A stretch of DNA of 64,000 nt from Vibrio casei (GCF_002218025.2 NZ_AP018681.1:930001-994000); one strand, 5' to 3'; positions 25,688-35,632 are shown, numbered from the stretch's first letter. Numbers and translations: made by a program. The notes: generated from the letters alone by a model not told the origin.

Positions 25688-28651
25688 ATGACAGCAAGGA
25701 TAAACCCAATAAAAATAGGGCTAACAATAGTAGGATTAACTTTTCTCTCTCTGCCAATTAATGCAGAGATAGTGATAACAGAATATGCTGAAGGGAGCAG
25801 TAATAATAAAGCTATTGAGCTTTATAATTCTGGGAATGAAAGCATCTCTTTATCTGGATATGAACTTGTAAGGTATAAAGATGGTGATACCTCACCTTCG
25901 AGTAATCTTAATTTAGATACTCAACACATTTCTTCAAATGACTTCTTAGTATTACTGAATACGAATTTTAATGCCGATAAAAAAGCCGAAATAACCGCTC
26001 CCACTTTTGAATCAGGATCGATGCAATTTAATGGTGGTGATGCCGTCGCATTGCTGAAAAATGGTATGATCGTTGATGTGATCGGTAATATTCCCACCGA
26101 GTCCGACTGGGGGAAAGACATCACTTATCGCCGTCATCCTGAAAGCTTGGTGGCCAGAACTCAATACCAAGCTGAGGATTGGGTCGCCTTTGAGAAAGAT
26201 AACAGCAGTGATTTAGGGAAGCTAGGGGCAATTGAAGTCCCTGAACCATTGAATTGTGAGGGGGTAGACTTCACCCCAATTCATACCATTCAAGGTAATA
26301 GTTCAAAATCTCCCTTTGTTACCGATGGCTTTGAGAGTAGTGACGAATTCTATGTTCAAGGCATCGTGACCGCCATATCATCACTCGATAATGGTTTTTA
26401 CATACAATCTCTTGTTCCCGATAATGATCCGCAAACATCTGAAGGAATATTAGTCTATTCAAATGCCACTAATATTAATACAGGGGATGTCGTCTGCGTT
26501 AAAGCCCCTGTAAAAGAGTATTTTGGCTTAACGGAGTTAGCCCCTTCGAGTAACCAAGTTTCCGTTTTAAGCCAGACTTCTATACCCGAACCGATCAATG
26601 TTGAAATATTGGATTCAGATGACAACTTCCAAGCAACACTTGAACGCTACGAAGGGATGTTAGTCACCTTACCTGAAGCACTCGACATGAGAATTACGCG
26701 CACCTTTAGTTATGATTATGATGCTCGTCGTAATAATTTGGTTTTATCCCAAGGTCAGATCAATCATCAACCAAATGAACATGCTATTGCCGGTTCAGAT
26801 GAAGCCAAGCAAGCGTCAAAGAATAACGCGGATCGTCGATTATTTATTGAATCCAATCAAAAAGCGGCCGATGGCGAAGTCCCTTATTACCCAACTTGGT
26901 CAGAGGATCTAAACCAAGACAGCTCTGCGGATAATTACCTTCGCATTAATGATCATATTCACGGCTTAACGGGTATCATCACTTACAGCTACAATGAGTT
27001 TCGTTTAATTGTCACGCAAAATATCAGCCAAGAGAATGTCACCCATATCTCCGATCGTAATGATAACCCAGTAATTAAAAACGGAGATTTACGCGTCGCA
27101 ACGTTTAATGTACTTAACTATTTTAACTCTCCATACAATGGCGACAGTAATTCGTTTGGTGAAAATCGAGGGGCAGAATCATATGATGAGTTTCTTCTTC
27201 AGCAAGAAAAAATAGCAAATGCGATGGTAAAGCTAAATGCCGATATCGTCGGTATTATGGAAGTTGAAAATAATGGTTTTGGTAAGCAGGGTGCCATTAA
27301 TACGCTTGCTCAAGCCATTAATGAGAAGCTACTAGACTCAAACTTGCATTACCAAGTCGTCACACTAGATACCAATCAAGATGGCGTTATTAACGAGCAA
27401 GATACCGTCGGTACAGATGCCATTTCAGTTGGTGTGTTATATCGTCCTTCTAAGGTCACGGTTGATTCCACTAGAATCATTACCTTGCCAATGCAAGATG
27501 TGAATGGCGATAAAGCCTATCAACGTGATTCCATTACCCCTACATTTTTAGTGAATTCTAAATTGACTGGTGGTGATACGAAACATTTAACGATCTCGGT
27601 TAACCACTTTAAGTCAAAAGGGTCAACCTGCTGGGAAGATGACAACCTACAAAATGGTGACGATCTCGATTTACAAGGTTCTTGTGAAAATTTCCGTGTT
27701 GCGGCTGCCGTAGCGGTAGGTGAAGCGATGGAAAATTTACCCGGTGACAAAATCATTCTTGGGGATTTAAACAGTTACAGCATGGAAGATCCTATGCTGG
27801 TATTAACGAATTATAACCAAGAAATTCATGGCAAAGTCATTAAAGCTGCGCGTAATACTCAATTCATTACCAAGGATACGATAACACCACAATTTGGGGA
27901 TGATGGCGCCATCATTGAGCGAAACTATGGTTATACCGATGTCGTACGCCAATTCCGTTCCCATGCATGGGGGTATTCGTATAACGATGAAGTCGGCGAC
28001 TTGGACCATATTTTAGTTAGCCCTGATTTATTAAAGCACGTTGTCGATGCCACCAATTGGAATATTAATAGCAGTGAAACGCCTATTTATTCTTATGAAA
28101 AATCGTTTAAAGGTTCACTACCTAATTTTGACGATGTTTACCGCTCTTCAGACCATGACCCGGCAGTAGTCGAAATCCGCTATAGTCAGAAAGATCCAGA
28201 GCAACCAGTCATCAATGGTGATAAGTTCACGTTGCGCTATACATTACCTCCATCAGCTAACATCGGTGATACGCTGACAATACGTTTATCCCGTAACACA
28301 GCGATGACTGCGCTGGCATCAACCACCGATCTATCTGAAAGTATCACAGTATCGGAAGCTCATTTAAGTTCAGGGTATATTGAACTCGATTTTACCAATG
28401 TCGAAGCGGGAGATTATACCGCGACAAAAACGCTCACTGACGTCAACGGTACGGTCAAGCATCAAGCTCAAGAACAATTTACGGTTCAAGAAAACGATGC
28501 TGACAATGAATCAACACCTGATACCGATAACATCGTAGATAATCAATCTAATGGAGATAGCGGAGGCGGTGCGACTTCACCACTTTGGCTAATGATCATG
28601 TTAGGCCTTATGGGGATGAGGCTTCGTCGTCGTAATATCATCTTCCAATAG
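25688..28651 (+). CDS. Extracellular nuclease, ExeM/Xds family, with GlyGly-CTERM tail
   Basis: This 987-residue secreted nuclease has a signal peptide (to about residue 26, LPINA). A lamin-tail domain (about 27-150, IVITEYAEGSSNNKAIELYN) follows, then an OB-like linker region (about 200-450). The endonuclease/exonuclease/phosphatase domain starts at LRVATFNVLNYF (about 468) and includes MEVENNGFG, GDLNSY and SDHDP. The C-terminus has GGGATSPLW, a hydrophobic helix and RLRRR, a GlyGly-CTERM signal normally processed by rhombosortase for type II secretion and surface attachment. Family members degrade extracellular DNA in biofilms and as a phosphate source. Confidence 0.92.
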   Translation: MTARINPIKIGLTIVGLTFLSLPINAEIVITEYAEGSSNNKAIELYNSGNESISLSGYELVRYKDGDTSPSSNLNLDTQHISSNDFLVLLNTNFNADKKAEITAPTFESGSMQFNGGDAVALLKNGMIVDVIGNIPTESDWGKDITYRRHPESLVARTQYQAEDWVAFEKDNSSDLGKLGAIEVPEPLNCEGVDFTPIHTIQGNSSKSPFVTDGFESSDEFYVQGIVTAISSLDNGFYIQSLVPDNDPQTSEGILVYSNATNINTGDVVCVKAPVKEYFGLTELAPSSNQVSVLSQTSIPEPINVEILDSDDNFQATLERYEGMLVTLPEALDMRITRTFSYDYDARRNNLVLSQGQINHQPNEHAIAGSDEAKQASKNNADRRLFIESNQKAADGEVPYYPTWSEDLNQDSSADNYLRINDHIHGLTGIITYSYNEFRLIVTQNISQENVTHISDRNDNPVIKNGDLRVATFNVLNYFNSPYNGDSNSFGENRGAESYDEFLLQQEKIANAMVKLNADIVGIMEVENNGFGKQGAINTLAQAINEKLLDSNLHYQVVTLDTNQDGVINEQDTVGTDAISVGVLYRPSKVTVDSTRIITLPMQDVNGDKAYQRDSITPTFLVNSKLTGGDTKHLTISVNHFKSKGSTCWEDDNLQNGDDLDLQGSCENFRVAAAVAVGEAMENLPGDKIILGDLNSYSMEDPMLVLTNYNQEIHGKVIKAARNTQFITKDTITPQFGDDGAIIERNYGYTDVVRQFRSHAWGYSYNDEVGDLDHILVSPDLLKHVVDATNWNINSSETPIYSYEKSFKGSLPNFDDVYRSSDHDPAVVEIRYSQKDPEQPVINGDKFTLRYTLPPSANIGDTLTIRLSRNTAMTALASTTDLSESITVSEAHLSSGYIELDFTNVEAGDYTATKTLTDVNGTVKHQAQEQFTVQENDADNESTPDTDNIVDNQSNGDSGGGATSPLWLMIMLGLMGMRLRRRNIIFQ

Positions 28652-28672
28652 GTCACCCCTGCACCACTACTT

Positions 28673-28717
28673 CCCTCTTTCAAGGCCAGTACATACATCT
28701 TGAAAGAGGGACTTTCT
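28673..28717 (+). terminator. Terminator after the nuclease gene
   Basis: CCCTCTTTCAAG pairs perfectly with CTTGAAAGAGGG and is followed by a moderately T-rich tail. Confidence 0.75.
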
Positions 28718-28910
28718 TAACATTGGCTATCCCTATTTTTTATGTCTCACTCTTTTTCATAAAAATTTTGCATGAAAATAAGCCCATCATCCAAAATATA
28801 AGTTCGATCACAAAACCTTTATTTTCGTGATTAAAATCTCATATTCGCTTTAGAAAAGCTTGCAGCTAGGCGGCTTTCAAACAAGGAGAACCTAAATATT
28901 TCCCACCGAA

Positions 28911-28970
28911 TGTGATCGCCACACTCCTCCTTTTTATCTACTCCCCCTACGCCTCTTCTTTAGGAGGATG
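28911..28970 (+). promoter_or_regulatory. lamB control region: MalT boxes and TGTGATC element
   Basis: MalT-box matches are at 28923-28932 (reverse, AAGGAGGAGT) and 28961-28970 (forward, TAGGAGGATG). A GAGGCGTAGGGG element (reverse, about 28943-28954) lies between them. TGTGATC starts at 28911, four bases before CACTCCTCC. The same TGTGATC-N4-CACTCCTCC composite occurs upstream of malK at 20871-20890. The rest of the 517-bp spacer (28652-29168) contains no gene. Confidence 0.7.
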
Positions 28971-29168
28971 CCGTCTTATTTGGTTTAAAGCATGATGACT
29001 TGGTCACTGAATGACGAAACTAAAAAACGAAGCTGATGTATTGAAAACAAGTTCATAAGCATCAAGCTTTATAAAGCCAAACGAAGCATTCAGAGATCCA
29101 ATATTCCCCTCGTTTTCGCATACAAATAATGTGAATGGGCGTTTGAAACAATATAAAGGACTGTAATT

Positions 29169-30452
29169 ATGAAAACCCTCAAGGTCTGTTTAACGGCTGC
29201 TGCGGTATCTTCTGCTCTTCTTGCTTCTTCTGCAATGGCAGTCGAAGCTGATTTCAATGGTTATATGCGTGCTGGTACTGGTGTGAGTACACACAGTGGT
29301 GCAAATGAATCATACGAGAAAAACAAAGTAGGTCGTTTAGGTAATGAAAACGATGTTTATGGGGAAATTGGATTAAACACAAAACCAATCAAAGCCGGCG
29401 AAACGGCTGAGTTTACGGTAAACTCAATGCTTGCTTATGGCTCAGACGGCTCCAATGGTTGGGAATCTGCACGTGATGATGACGATGGTGCTGATGTCGC
29501 TCTTGTGCAATTTAACGTTCAAGCAAAAGGATTATTTGATTTTGACCCTGATGCCGTTCTTTGGGCTGGTAAGCGTTATTATCAACGTCAAGATATTCAT
29601 ATTACTGACTTCTACTATTGGAATACCAATGGTGGTGCCGGTGGCGGTTTAGAACACCTTAGCGTAGGCCCTGGTAAACTTTCTGTTGCTTTTATTCGTG
29701 ACGATAGTTTGGGTAACGATCTTGGTGTCGATCTTGATGGTGACGGCCAAAATGATAACCAAAACATCAACATTAATAATTTCGATGTTCGCTATGCAGA
29801 TCTAGGATTGTGGAAAGATGCGAGCTTAGAGCTTGGCATTAACTACTACATGGTAAATGAAACCGACGAACAAGAAGACCTTAATCTAGACACCAAAGAC
29901 AGCGTAATGGCTACCGCAGTGATCACTCAAGGTAACTTCTTTGGTGGCTTCAACAAAACCGTATTCCAATTTGGTACCAATGGTGCAGCAAGTGCAATGG
30001 CTGGGCTAGGTTCAGGTAGCTGGATTCCCGCAGTTTCAGATGGGGACACTGGCTTCCGCGTGATTAACTTTGGTGTGATTAACATGGGTGACAGCTGGAA
30101 CCTAGGCCATCAAGTCATGTATGCACAAAGCTCTTACGACAATAGCAACAAAGACGATCATACTTTTGCTAACGTAGTTGTACGCCCTATCTATAACTGG
30201 TCTGAAATCATGAAAACGGAATTTGAAGCCGGTTACTTTACTGAAGAAAATCAGTGGGGAACTAAAGGGGCAGATAACGAAGGTGCTAAATTTACGGTAG
30301 CACAAGCATGGGCTGCAGGCGCTGGCTTCTGGGCCCGACCTGAAATCCGTGTTTATGCTTCTTACGTAGATGATTTCAAAAACGACAACCGCTTTGGTAA
30401 CGATGAATCTTCAGAGATGTCATTCGGTATTCAAGCAGAAGCATGGTGGTAA
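29169..30452 (+). CDS. lamB: Maltoporin LamB
   Basis: This 427-residue outer-membrane channel lets maltodextrins pass. It has a signal peptide (AAAVSSALLASSAMA, ending near residue 24) and mature sequence VEADFNGYMRAGTG, which matches LamB's first beta strand. Alternating strands run throughout, and the C-terminal residue is Trp (EAWW), the usual outer-membrane insertion signal being aromatic. It has its own MalT-box-bearing promoter. The ribosome site AAGGA is upstream. A calcium-binding-like Asp-rich loop (DLDGDGQNDN) is notable around residues 184-196. Confidence 0.93.
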   Translation: MKTLKVCLTAAAVSSALLASSAMAVEADFNGYMRAGTGVSTHSGANESYEKNKVGRLGNENDVYGEIGLNTKPIKAGETAEFTVNSMLAYGSDGSNGWESARDDDDGADVALVQFNVQAKGLFDFDPDAVLWAGKRYYQRQDIHITDFYYWNTNGGAGGGLEHLSVGPGKLSVAFIRDDSLGNDLGVDLDGDGQNDNQNININNFDVRYADLGLWKDASLELGINYYMVNETDEQEDLNLDTKDSVMATAVITQGNFFGGFNKTVFQFGTNGAASAMAGLGSGSWIPAVSDGDTGFRVINFGVINMGDSWNLGHQVMYAQSSYDNSNKDDHTFANVVVRPIYNWSEIMKTEFEAGYFTEENQWGTKGADNEGAKFTVAQAWAAGAGFWARPEIRVYASYVDDFKNDNRFGNDESSEMSFGIQAEAWW

Positions 30453-30477
30453 TCGCCCGTTTGTTATAAATCAATCA

Positions 30478-30502
30478 ACGCCAGCATGACTGCTGGCGTT
30501 AT
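30478..30502 (+). terminator. Terminator of lamB
   Basis: AACGCCAGCA pairs with TGCTGGCGTT around a short loop, 25 bp after the lamB stop. The T-run is weak, so read-through into the amylase gene is possible. Confidence 0.65.
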
Positions 30503-30564
30503 GCTTTCTACATAACGTTATATTACTACACTCTTTATTTTTCATTCTTATTATAAGAGGCATT

Positions 30565-31935
30565 ATGTCTGTATTCACTCATCAACCAGTTACTGCTGTT
30601 TCAGCAGAGTCTTCTGCCGATGTGATTTTACATGCCTTTGATTGGTCGTATCAAAAAGTGACCAGTGAAGCCAAGCGCATAGCTCAACTCGGATATGATT
30701 CCATTTTGATTTCCCCCCCAATGAAATCACCTAACTTCCTTGAATGGTGGAACCGCTACCAACCACAAGACTACCGTATTATTGATAACCCATTAGGGAA
30801 TACTGTCGATTTTATTACCATGCAACAAGCGCTCAGCCAACATGGTATTGCATTATATGTGGATGTCGTATTTAACCACATGGCCAATGAATCTCATCTT
30901 CGAGAGGATCTCACCTACCCGAACTCAGAAACATTAATCGAGTATCAAAAACAATCAGAATATTTTGAATCACTCAAGCTCTTCGGCGACTTATCAAAAC
31001 CATTATTTACAAAAGAAGACTTTGAGCCTGCTTTTCCAATTACCAATTGGTTAGATGCGAAAGAAGTTCAAACAGGCCGACTAAGCAGCGGTGAAAACGA
31101 TCCCGGCTTACCAACACTTGCCCCCACCGCTAATGTCATCACGCAGCAAAAAACCTATTTACAGGCTTTAAAAAACCTTGGAGTAAAAGGCTTTCGAATC
31201 GATGCAGCCAAACACCTCTCACCCACTCATATCGAGAAGGTATGGACCAAAGAAATATGCCAAGGTGTCAAAGTCTTTGGCGAAATCATTACTGATGGTG
31301 GCTCGGGAAAAGCAGAATATGAGATATTTTTAAAACCATTTGTCCAACAAACAAGTTTCGATGCTTACGACTTCCCTCTATTTCACCGTTTATTAGGCGT
31401 ATTTAAATATGGGGAAGGTATGAGGTCTTTATTAAATTTGCCTGAACAAGAACAATGTCTCGACCCCAAACGGGCCATTACTTTTGCGGTGACTCATGAC
31501 ATTCCCAATAACGGCGTTTTCCGTAATCAAATGCTCTCCCCTCAACAAGAACAATTAGTGTACTGCTATTTACTGGGTTGCAGCGATGGTGCTCCTCTTA
31601 TTTACACCGATATGAACACCAGTAATGATCTTGATGCTTTAGGCTATCCTCGCTGGGAGCAAAGCTGGCACGATAACAACTTAATTAAGATGATTCAATT
31701 TCATAAACATGTGCACGGGCAACCAGTACAAGTTTTGGAATGCTCCGATGATATCTTAGTCATATTACGGGGAACAGAAGACAACCCCATGGGCGTTGTC
31801 GCGATCAATAAAGGCCAAGAAGATCATCAAATCAGCCTGCCCACCAATCAGTTTAATGTTTGGTTAGGTGGCGATGATTTATTGCGTCAAACTCTCACAC
31901 TCCCAGCTCTATCTGGAATCATGTTAAAGTCATAA
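30565..31935 (+). CDS. Cytoplasmic GH13 alpha-amylase family protein
   Basis: This 456-residue glycoside hydrolase of family 13 has the catalytic Asp213 (GFRIDAAKH), Glu240 (VFGEII) and Asp312 (THDIPNN), and the conserved DVVFNH region (about 96-101). No signal peptide is visible, so it should act inside the cell on imported maltodextrins. It is shorter than secreted amylases. It lies 112 bp after lamB with only a weak terminator between, so it may be co-expressed under MalT (inference). Exact specificity (alpha-amylase or maltodextrin glucosidase) is not clear. Confidence 0.9.
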   Translation: MSVFTHQPVTAVSAESSADVILHAFDWSYQKVTSEAKRIAQLGYDSILISPPMKSPNFLEWWNRYQPQDYRIIDNPLGNTVDFITMQQALSQHGIALYVDVVFNHMANESHLREDLTYPNSETLIEYQKQSEYFESLKLFGDLSKPLFTKEDFEPAFPITNWLDAKEVQTGRLSSGENDPGLPTLAPTANVITQQKTYLQALKNLGVKGFRIDAAKHLSPTHIEKVWTKEICQGVKVFGEIITDGGSGKAEYEIFLKPFVQQTSFDAYDFPLFHRLLGVFKYGEGMRSLLNLPEQEQCLDPKRAITFAVTHDIPNNGVFRNQMLSPQQEQLVYCYLLGCSDGAPLIYTDMNTSNDLDALGYPRWEQSWHDNNLIKMIQFHKHVHGQPVQVLECSDDILVILRGTEDNPMGVVAINKGQEDHQISLPTNQFNVWLGGDDLLRQTLTLPALSGIMLKS

Positions 31936-32403
31936 AACTGATAGACTGATAAAACAGATAAATTTTCCTCTCCCCTTAACACACTCATTAAGGGGAGTTT
32001 TCATTTACACACGAATAAAATATTCCCTCCACCAATTAACGCCATAAAAACCATAAGCTCCATTGATTCGTGGCGTTTAATTGCACTTGCTCCCACTTCA
32101 TATCAATCACAATCGCTATGCTTAGCTCTCAGTCATTTCATTTAACAAATGCAAAACACTTTTATAACGCATGTTTATAACCGATAAACCGATGTGTGTT
32201 TTTTTACAGCTCAACACTAATCTGTTAATAAAGTGTAAAAAACAAAAGAACGCATTAAGTAAAAAACATGATGTAAGTGGCTGAATACAATAATAAAGCG
32301 AGATTCGGGCAGATAAATCCGATACTCATTCAATACCAAAATGATGAGGCTTCAATAAGAAACCACTCTTCAGGGTATAAATAGGACACGAAAAGGATGT
32401 AAG
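31936..32403 (+). promoter_or_regulatory. tctC upstream region with direct repeat
   Basis: After the amylase terminator (31970-32002) this 468-bp AT-rich spacer contains a direct repeat TTTATAAC at 32161-32168 and 32174-32181 (13-bp period). A related ATAAACC follows. Such short AT-rich repeats could be binding sites for the CitB-type response regulator encoded downstream. I see no gene here. Confidence 0.35.
31970..32002 (+). terminator. Terminator of the GH13 gene
   Basis: CTCCCCTTAA pairs perfectly with TTAAGGGGAG, followed by TTTT. Confidence 0.85.
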
Positions 32404-33393
32404 TTGATGATTAAATTAAAACAACTCTTCGCAGGTGCTGTCATTGCAACCACTTCACTTATTTCAGTGAATCATGCTGTCGCAGCTGACTATCCACCAC
32501 ATACGATTAACATGGTTGCGCCATCTGGTGCTGGCGGTGGCTGGGATTTAACCATTCGTACTGTGGCTAAAACACTTAAAGATACCGGTATTGTGAGTTC
32601 AAATATGCCTGTTGTGAATCGTCCTGGTGGCGGTGGTGCGGTCAATTTAGCTTACATGCAAACTCAAAAAGGAAAAGGCGACCTTATTTCGGTTTACTCG
32701 CCACCTATTCTACTCACTAATCTCACTGGCCTAACTCAATACAGCTACAAAGATACGACACCACTGGCGCGTTTAATTACCGATTACGCAGCATTTGTCG
32801 TACCAGAAAACTCAAAATATAAAACCATTAAAGAAGTCATGGATGCACTTAAAAAAGATCCTAAATCCATCAAAGTTGGTGGTGCTTCAGCCGCAGGTTC
32901 GATGGATCACATCCAATTTCTACTCGTAGCAAAAGCCGCTGGTGTCGAAAACCTTCGTCAAATTGATTACATCTCATTCCAAGATGGCAGCTTAGTTGCA
33001 CAGGCTCTCGGTGGGCATGTTGATCTTATCTCAACAGGCTTAGGTGATGTGTCTGGTATTGTTGAAAGTGGTAAATTGCATGCTTTAGCACAAACGGCTG
33101 ACAAGCGCATTGGTACTGGCTTAATTGCTGAAATTCCAACGGTGAAAGAAGAAGGTATCGATGTCACATTCGAAAACTGGCGTGGTCTGTTTGGCCCTAA
33201 AGATATGCCAGCCGAAGCCGTGCAATACTGGCGTGATGCACTGCATAAAATGGTTGAAACCCCTGAGTGGAAAGCCGCAATAAAGCGTAATGGTTGGGAC
33301 AGTGCTTATCAAGATAACGAAGCATTCACAGCTTTCCTAGCAAAAACGAACGATCAATATAAATCATTGATTAAAGAAGTGTTTGGCCGATAG
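32404..33393 (+). CDS. tctC: Tripartite tricarboxylate transporter substrate-binding protein TctC
   Basis: This 329-residue periplasmic protein of the Bug family has a signal peptide (LFAGAVIATTSLISVNHAVAA, about 8-28). The typical opening YPPHTINMVAPSGAGGGWDLTIR follows, then NRPGGGGAVN (about 74-83). TctC captures citrate or another carboxylate for the TctAB permease. It is first in a tctC-tctB-tctA operon followed by a CitA/CitB-type two-component system, the expected arrangement for an inducible citrate or tricarboxylate uptake system. The actual substrate is inference. Confidence 0.93.
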   Translation: MMIKLKQLFAGAVIATTSLISVNHAVAADYPPHTINMVAPSGAGGGWDLTIRTVAKTLKDTGIVSSNMPVVNRPGGGGAVNLAYMQTQKGKGDLISVYSPPILLTNLTGLTQYSYKDTTPLARLITDYAAFVVPENSKYKTIKEVMDALKKDPKSIKVGGASAAGSMDHIQFLLVAKAAGVENLRQIDYISFQDGSLVAQALGGHVDLISTGLGDVSGIVESGKLHALAQTADKRIGTGLIAEIPTVKEEGIDVTFENWRGLFGPKDMPAEAVQYWRDALHKMVETPEWKAAIKRNGWDSAYQDNEAFTAFLAKTNDQYKSLIKEVFGR

Positions 33394-33482
33394 TTATTCT
33401 TAACATACGACCAATAAACAAGGGTAGGAGAACGCTGTCTGTTTTCTTACCTAATTTAACTTAATTGATTAGTAGGTTATAT

Positions 33483-33971
33483 ATGTCGACTAAACAACCT
33501 AATTGGGACGGCCTAACAGGGCTATTCAGTATTCTATTTGGCCTTGCCTACGGTGGGTATGCTTATAACATGCCTCAGCCTATGTTTGGCAACCCATTAG
33601 AAGCCATTTTCATGCCGCTTGCCATTTCAGCAATTATGCTTTTTATCGGTGTATTACTGATCATTAAAGGTGGAATTACTCCTTCAATCATGGCGATCAG
33701 AGCATTACTTAACGAAGATAAACAACGTAAGAATGATCGTAAAAAAATCATGATTACTTGCGTCATCTGTTTCTTTTATGCACTGACCTTTGAACATGTC
33801 GGTTATGTGGTTAGTACCTTCTTTTTCATGTTTGCCATGTTAATGGTGACATGTGGTTTCTCTTATTGGAAAAGAGGCGCCATCATTTCCATTCTCTTTT
33901 CTGGCGGTATTTTCTTTACTTTTAATGATTTACTTTCAGTCAACCTGCCACCCTTCCCATTGTTTAATTAA
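33483..33971 (+). CDS. tctB: Tripartite tricarboxylate transporter small permease subunit TctB
   Basis: This is a 162-residue membrane protein with four predicted helices (about 10-28, 36-60, 87-106 and 110-155). That matches the small TctB subunit by size, topology and position between tctC and tctA. The frame opens with TTG at 33465, but ATG 33483, preceded by GTAGG, is the more likely start (MSTKQPNWDG). TctB sequences are poorly conserved, so the call leans on context. Confidence 0.88.
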   Translation: MSTKQPNWDGLTGLFSILFGLAYGGYAYNMPQPMFGNPLEAIFMPLAISAIMLFIGVLLIIKGGITPSIMAIRALLNEDKQRKNDRKKIMITCVICFFYALTFEHVGYVVSTFFFMFAMLMVTCGFSYWKRGAIISILFSGGIFFTFNDLLSVNLPPFPLFN

Positions 33972-33985
33972 CGGAGCTAATCAAA

Positions 33986-35491
33986 ATGGATATTTTAGCA
34001 AATTTAATGGATGGCTTTGGTATTGCGCTGCAGCCTTACTATTTATTCCTCATCACCGCTGGCGGTATTTTAGGCACAATTATTGGTATGTTGCCCGGTC
34101 TTGGACCTGCTACTGGAGTGGCTATTTTATTACCAATGACCTTTGCAATGGGGCCAACGGCATCTCTCATTACCATGACAGGCGTGTATATTGGGGCCAT
34201 GTTTGGCGGTTCGCGTAGCTCAATCTTGATCAATACTCCTGGAGATGGCGCCGCTTTAGCCGCAACCTTTGATGGTTACCCAATGGCAATGAAAGGTCGC
34301 GCAGAGTCAGCGTTAGCGATTTCAGCGATTGCTTCTTTAATCGGCGGTACCATTGCCGCGGTATTAATGACGATGTTGGCAGAACCTGTCGCCAGTTTTG
34401 CGATTAAATTTGGCCCGGCTGAATACTTTTTATTAATGGTTGCCGCCCTTTCTATGACCGTTTCCATGTCGAAAGGTAATATGCTAAAAGGCTTTTTATC
34501 GATGGCGGTTGGCCTTGCGATTTCAACCGTTGGGATTGATGGACAATCTGGCCTGCAACGTTTCACCTTTGGAAATCTAGAGCTTCAAACCGGTATTGAT
34601 TTCTTAGTCGTTATCATCGGTATTTATGCCATGGGTGAAGTTTTTAAAAGCTTCCGTACGTTAAGTGATGGCAGCAAAAAAGTTCAAACGAAATTTAAGA
34701 AAATTTGGATCAGTCAAGACGATTGGAAACGTTCAAAATGGCCAATCCTACGTAGTGCCCCCATTGGCTTTATCATCGGTGCGTTACCCGGGGCCGGTGG
34801 TACCATGGCTTCACTCATGTGTTATAACAATGAGAAGCAACTGTCTAAAAATAAAGATGAATTTGGACACGGTGCAATTGAAGGATTAGCCGCGCCAGAG
34901 TCTGCCAATAACGCGGCTTCAATTGGGGCAATGATCCCAATGTTATCATTAGGCGTTCCAGGTTCAGGTACCACAGCGGTAATGATGGGCGCGTTATTGA
35001 TGCTTGGTATTCAACCGGGGCCATTATTATTCTCTCAGCATCCAGATACGGCTTGGGGGTTAATCGCGAGTATGTTTGTTGCCAACGTTATTTTGGCTAT
35101 CGTCAATATACCACTAGCGGGTGTTTTGGTTCGTCTATTATCGATTCCGGCCAAGGTACTCTACCCTATCGTTCTTGGTTTAGCGTTTGTGGGTTGTTAT
35201 GCCATTAGTGCTTCTGTCGTTGATTTCTATATTCTTATTATTTTAGGCATTGCAGGGGTAATCATGGGACGAGCTAACATTCCAACAGCACCAATGATCT
35301 TGGCGGCTATTGTCGGTGGGCAAATGGAGCAATCTTTCCGTCAAGGTTACCGAATCTCAAACCAAGATTTAACAACTTTTGCACATTCAGGTATTGCTCA
35401 GATATTGTTAGCCGTCATTATCTTATCAATTTTGCTTCCTATGGTTGGCGCGCTTCGCCATAAAATGACACAAAGAACCGCCGAACTGTAA
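33986..35491 (+). CDS. tctA: Tripartite tricarboxylate transporter large permease subunit TctA
   Basis: This 501-residue membrane protein has about twelve hydrophobic segments. It shows the family hallmarks GTIIGMLPGLGPATGVAILLP (about 30-50) and the internal repeat GFIIGALPGAGGTMASLM (about 257-274), plus the GVPGSGTTAVMMGAL segment. It is the channel subunit of the Na+- or H+-driven carboxylate uptake system formed with TctB and TctC. It starts 14 bp after tctB and ends before a strong terminator. Confidence 0.95.
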   Translation: MDILANLMDGFGIALQPYYLFLITAGGILGTIIGMLPGLGPATGVAILLPMTFAMGPTASLITMTGVYIGAMFGGSRSSILINTPGDGAALAATFDGYPMAMKGRAESALAISAIASLIGGTIAAVLMTMLAEPVASFAIKFGPAEYFLLMVAALSMTVSMSKGNMLKGFLSMAVGLAISTVGIDGQSGLQRFTFGNLELQTGIDFLVVIIGIYAMGEVFKSFRTLSDGSKKVQTKFKKIWISQDDWKRSKWPILRSAPIGFIIGALPGAGGTMASLMCYNNEKQLSKNKDEFGHGAIEGLAAPESANNAASIGAMIPMLSLGVPGSGTTAVMMGALLMLGIQPGPLLFSQHPDTAWGLIASMFVANVILAIVNIPLAGVLVRLLSIPAKVLYPIVLGLAFVGCYAISASVVDFYILIILGIAGVIMGRANIPTAPMILAAIVGGQMEQSFRQGYRISNQDLTTFAHSGIAQILLAVIILSILLPMVGALRHKMTQRTAEL

Positions 35492-35506
35492 AGAGCTAAT
35501 CTATAC

Positions 35507-35557
35507 CCAAAATCACTGAAGCCGCCGTTTGAAATGAAATAGGTATAAACATCATTC
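35507..35557. repeat. Short inverted-repeat element after tctA
   Basis: CTATACCCA at the left and AGGTATA at the right frame a ~45-bp non-coding segment directly after tctA. TATACC/GGTATA ends are common in small intergenic repeats of Vibrionaceae. Only one example is in the window, so this is tentative. Confidence 0.25.
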
Positions 35558-35591
35558 TCCTTTGGGATTATGCTTAACCGCTTTACCCTCG

Positions 35592-35632
35592 CCCAAATAA
35601 TGGTGATAGATAACCGTTATTTGGGTTTTTTC
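35592..35632 (+). terminator. Terminator of tctCBA
   Basis: CCCAAATAA pairs with TTATTTGGG, followed by six Ts. Confidence 0.85.

Noticed and set aside
34276..34566. 96-codon reverse ORF inside tctA
   Set aside because: Antisense to strongly conserved TctA sequence; its Ala/Ile-rich content mirrors the membrane helices on the other strand.
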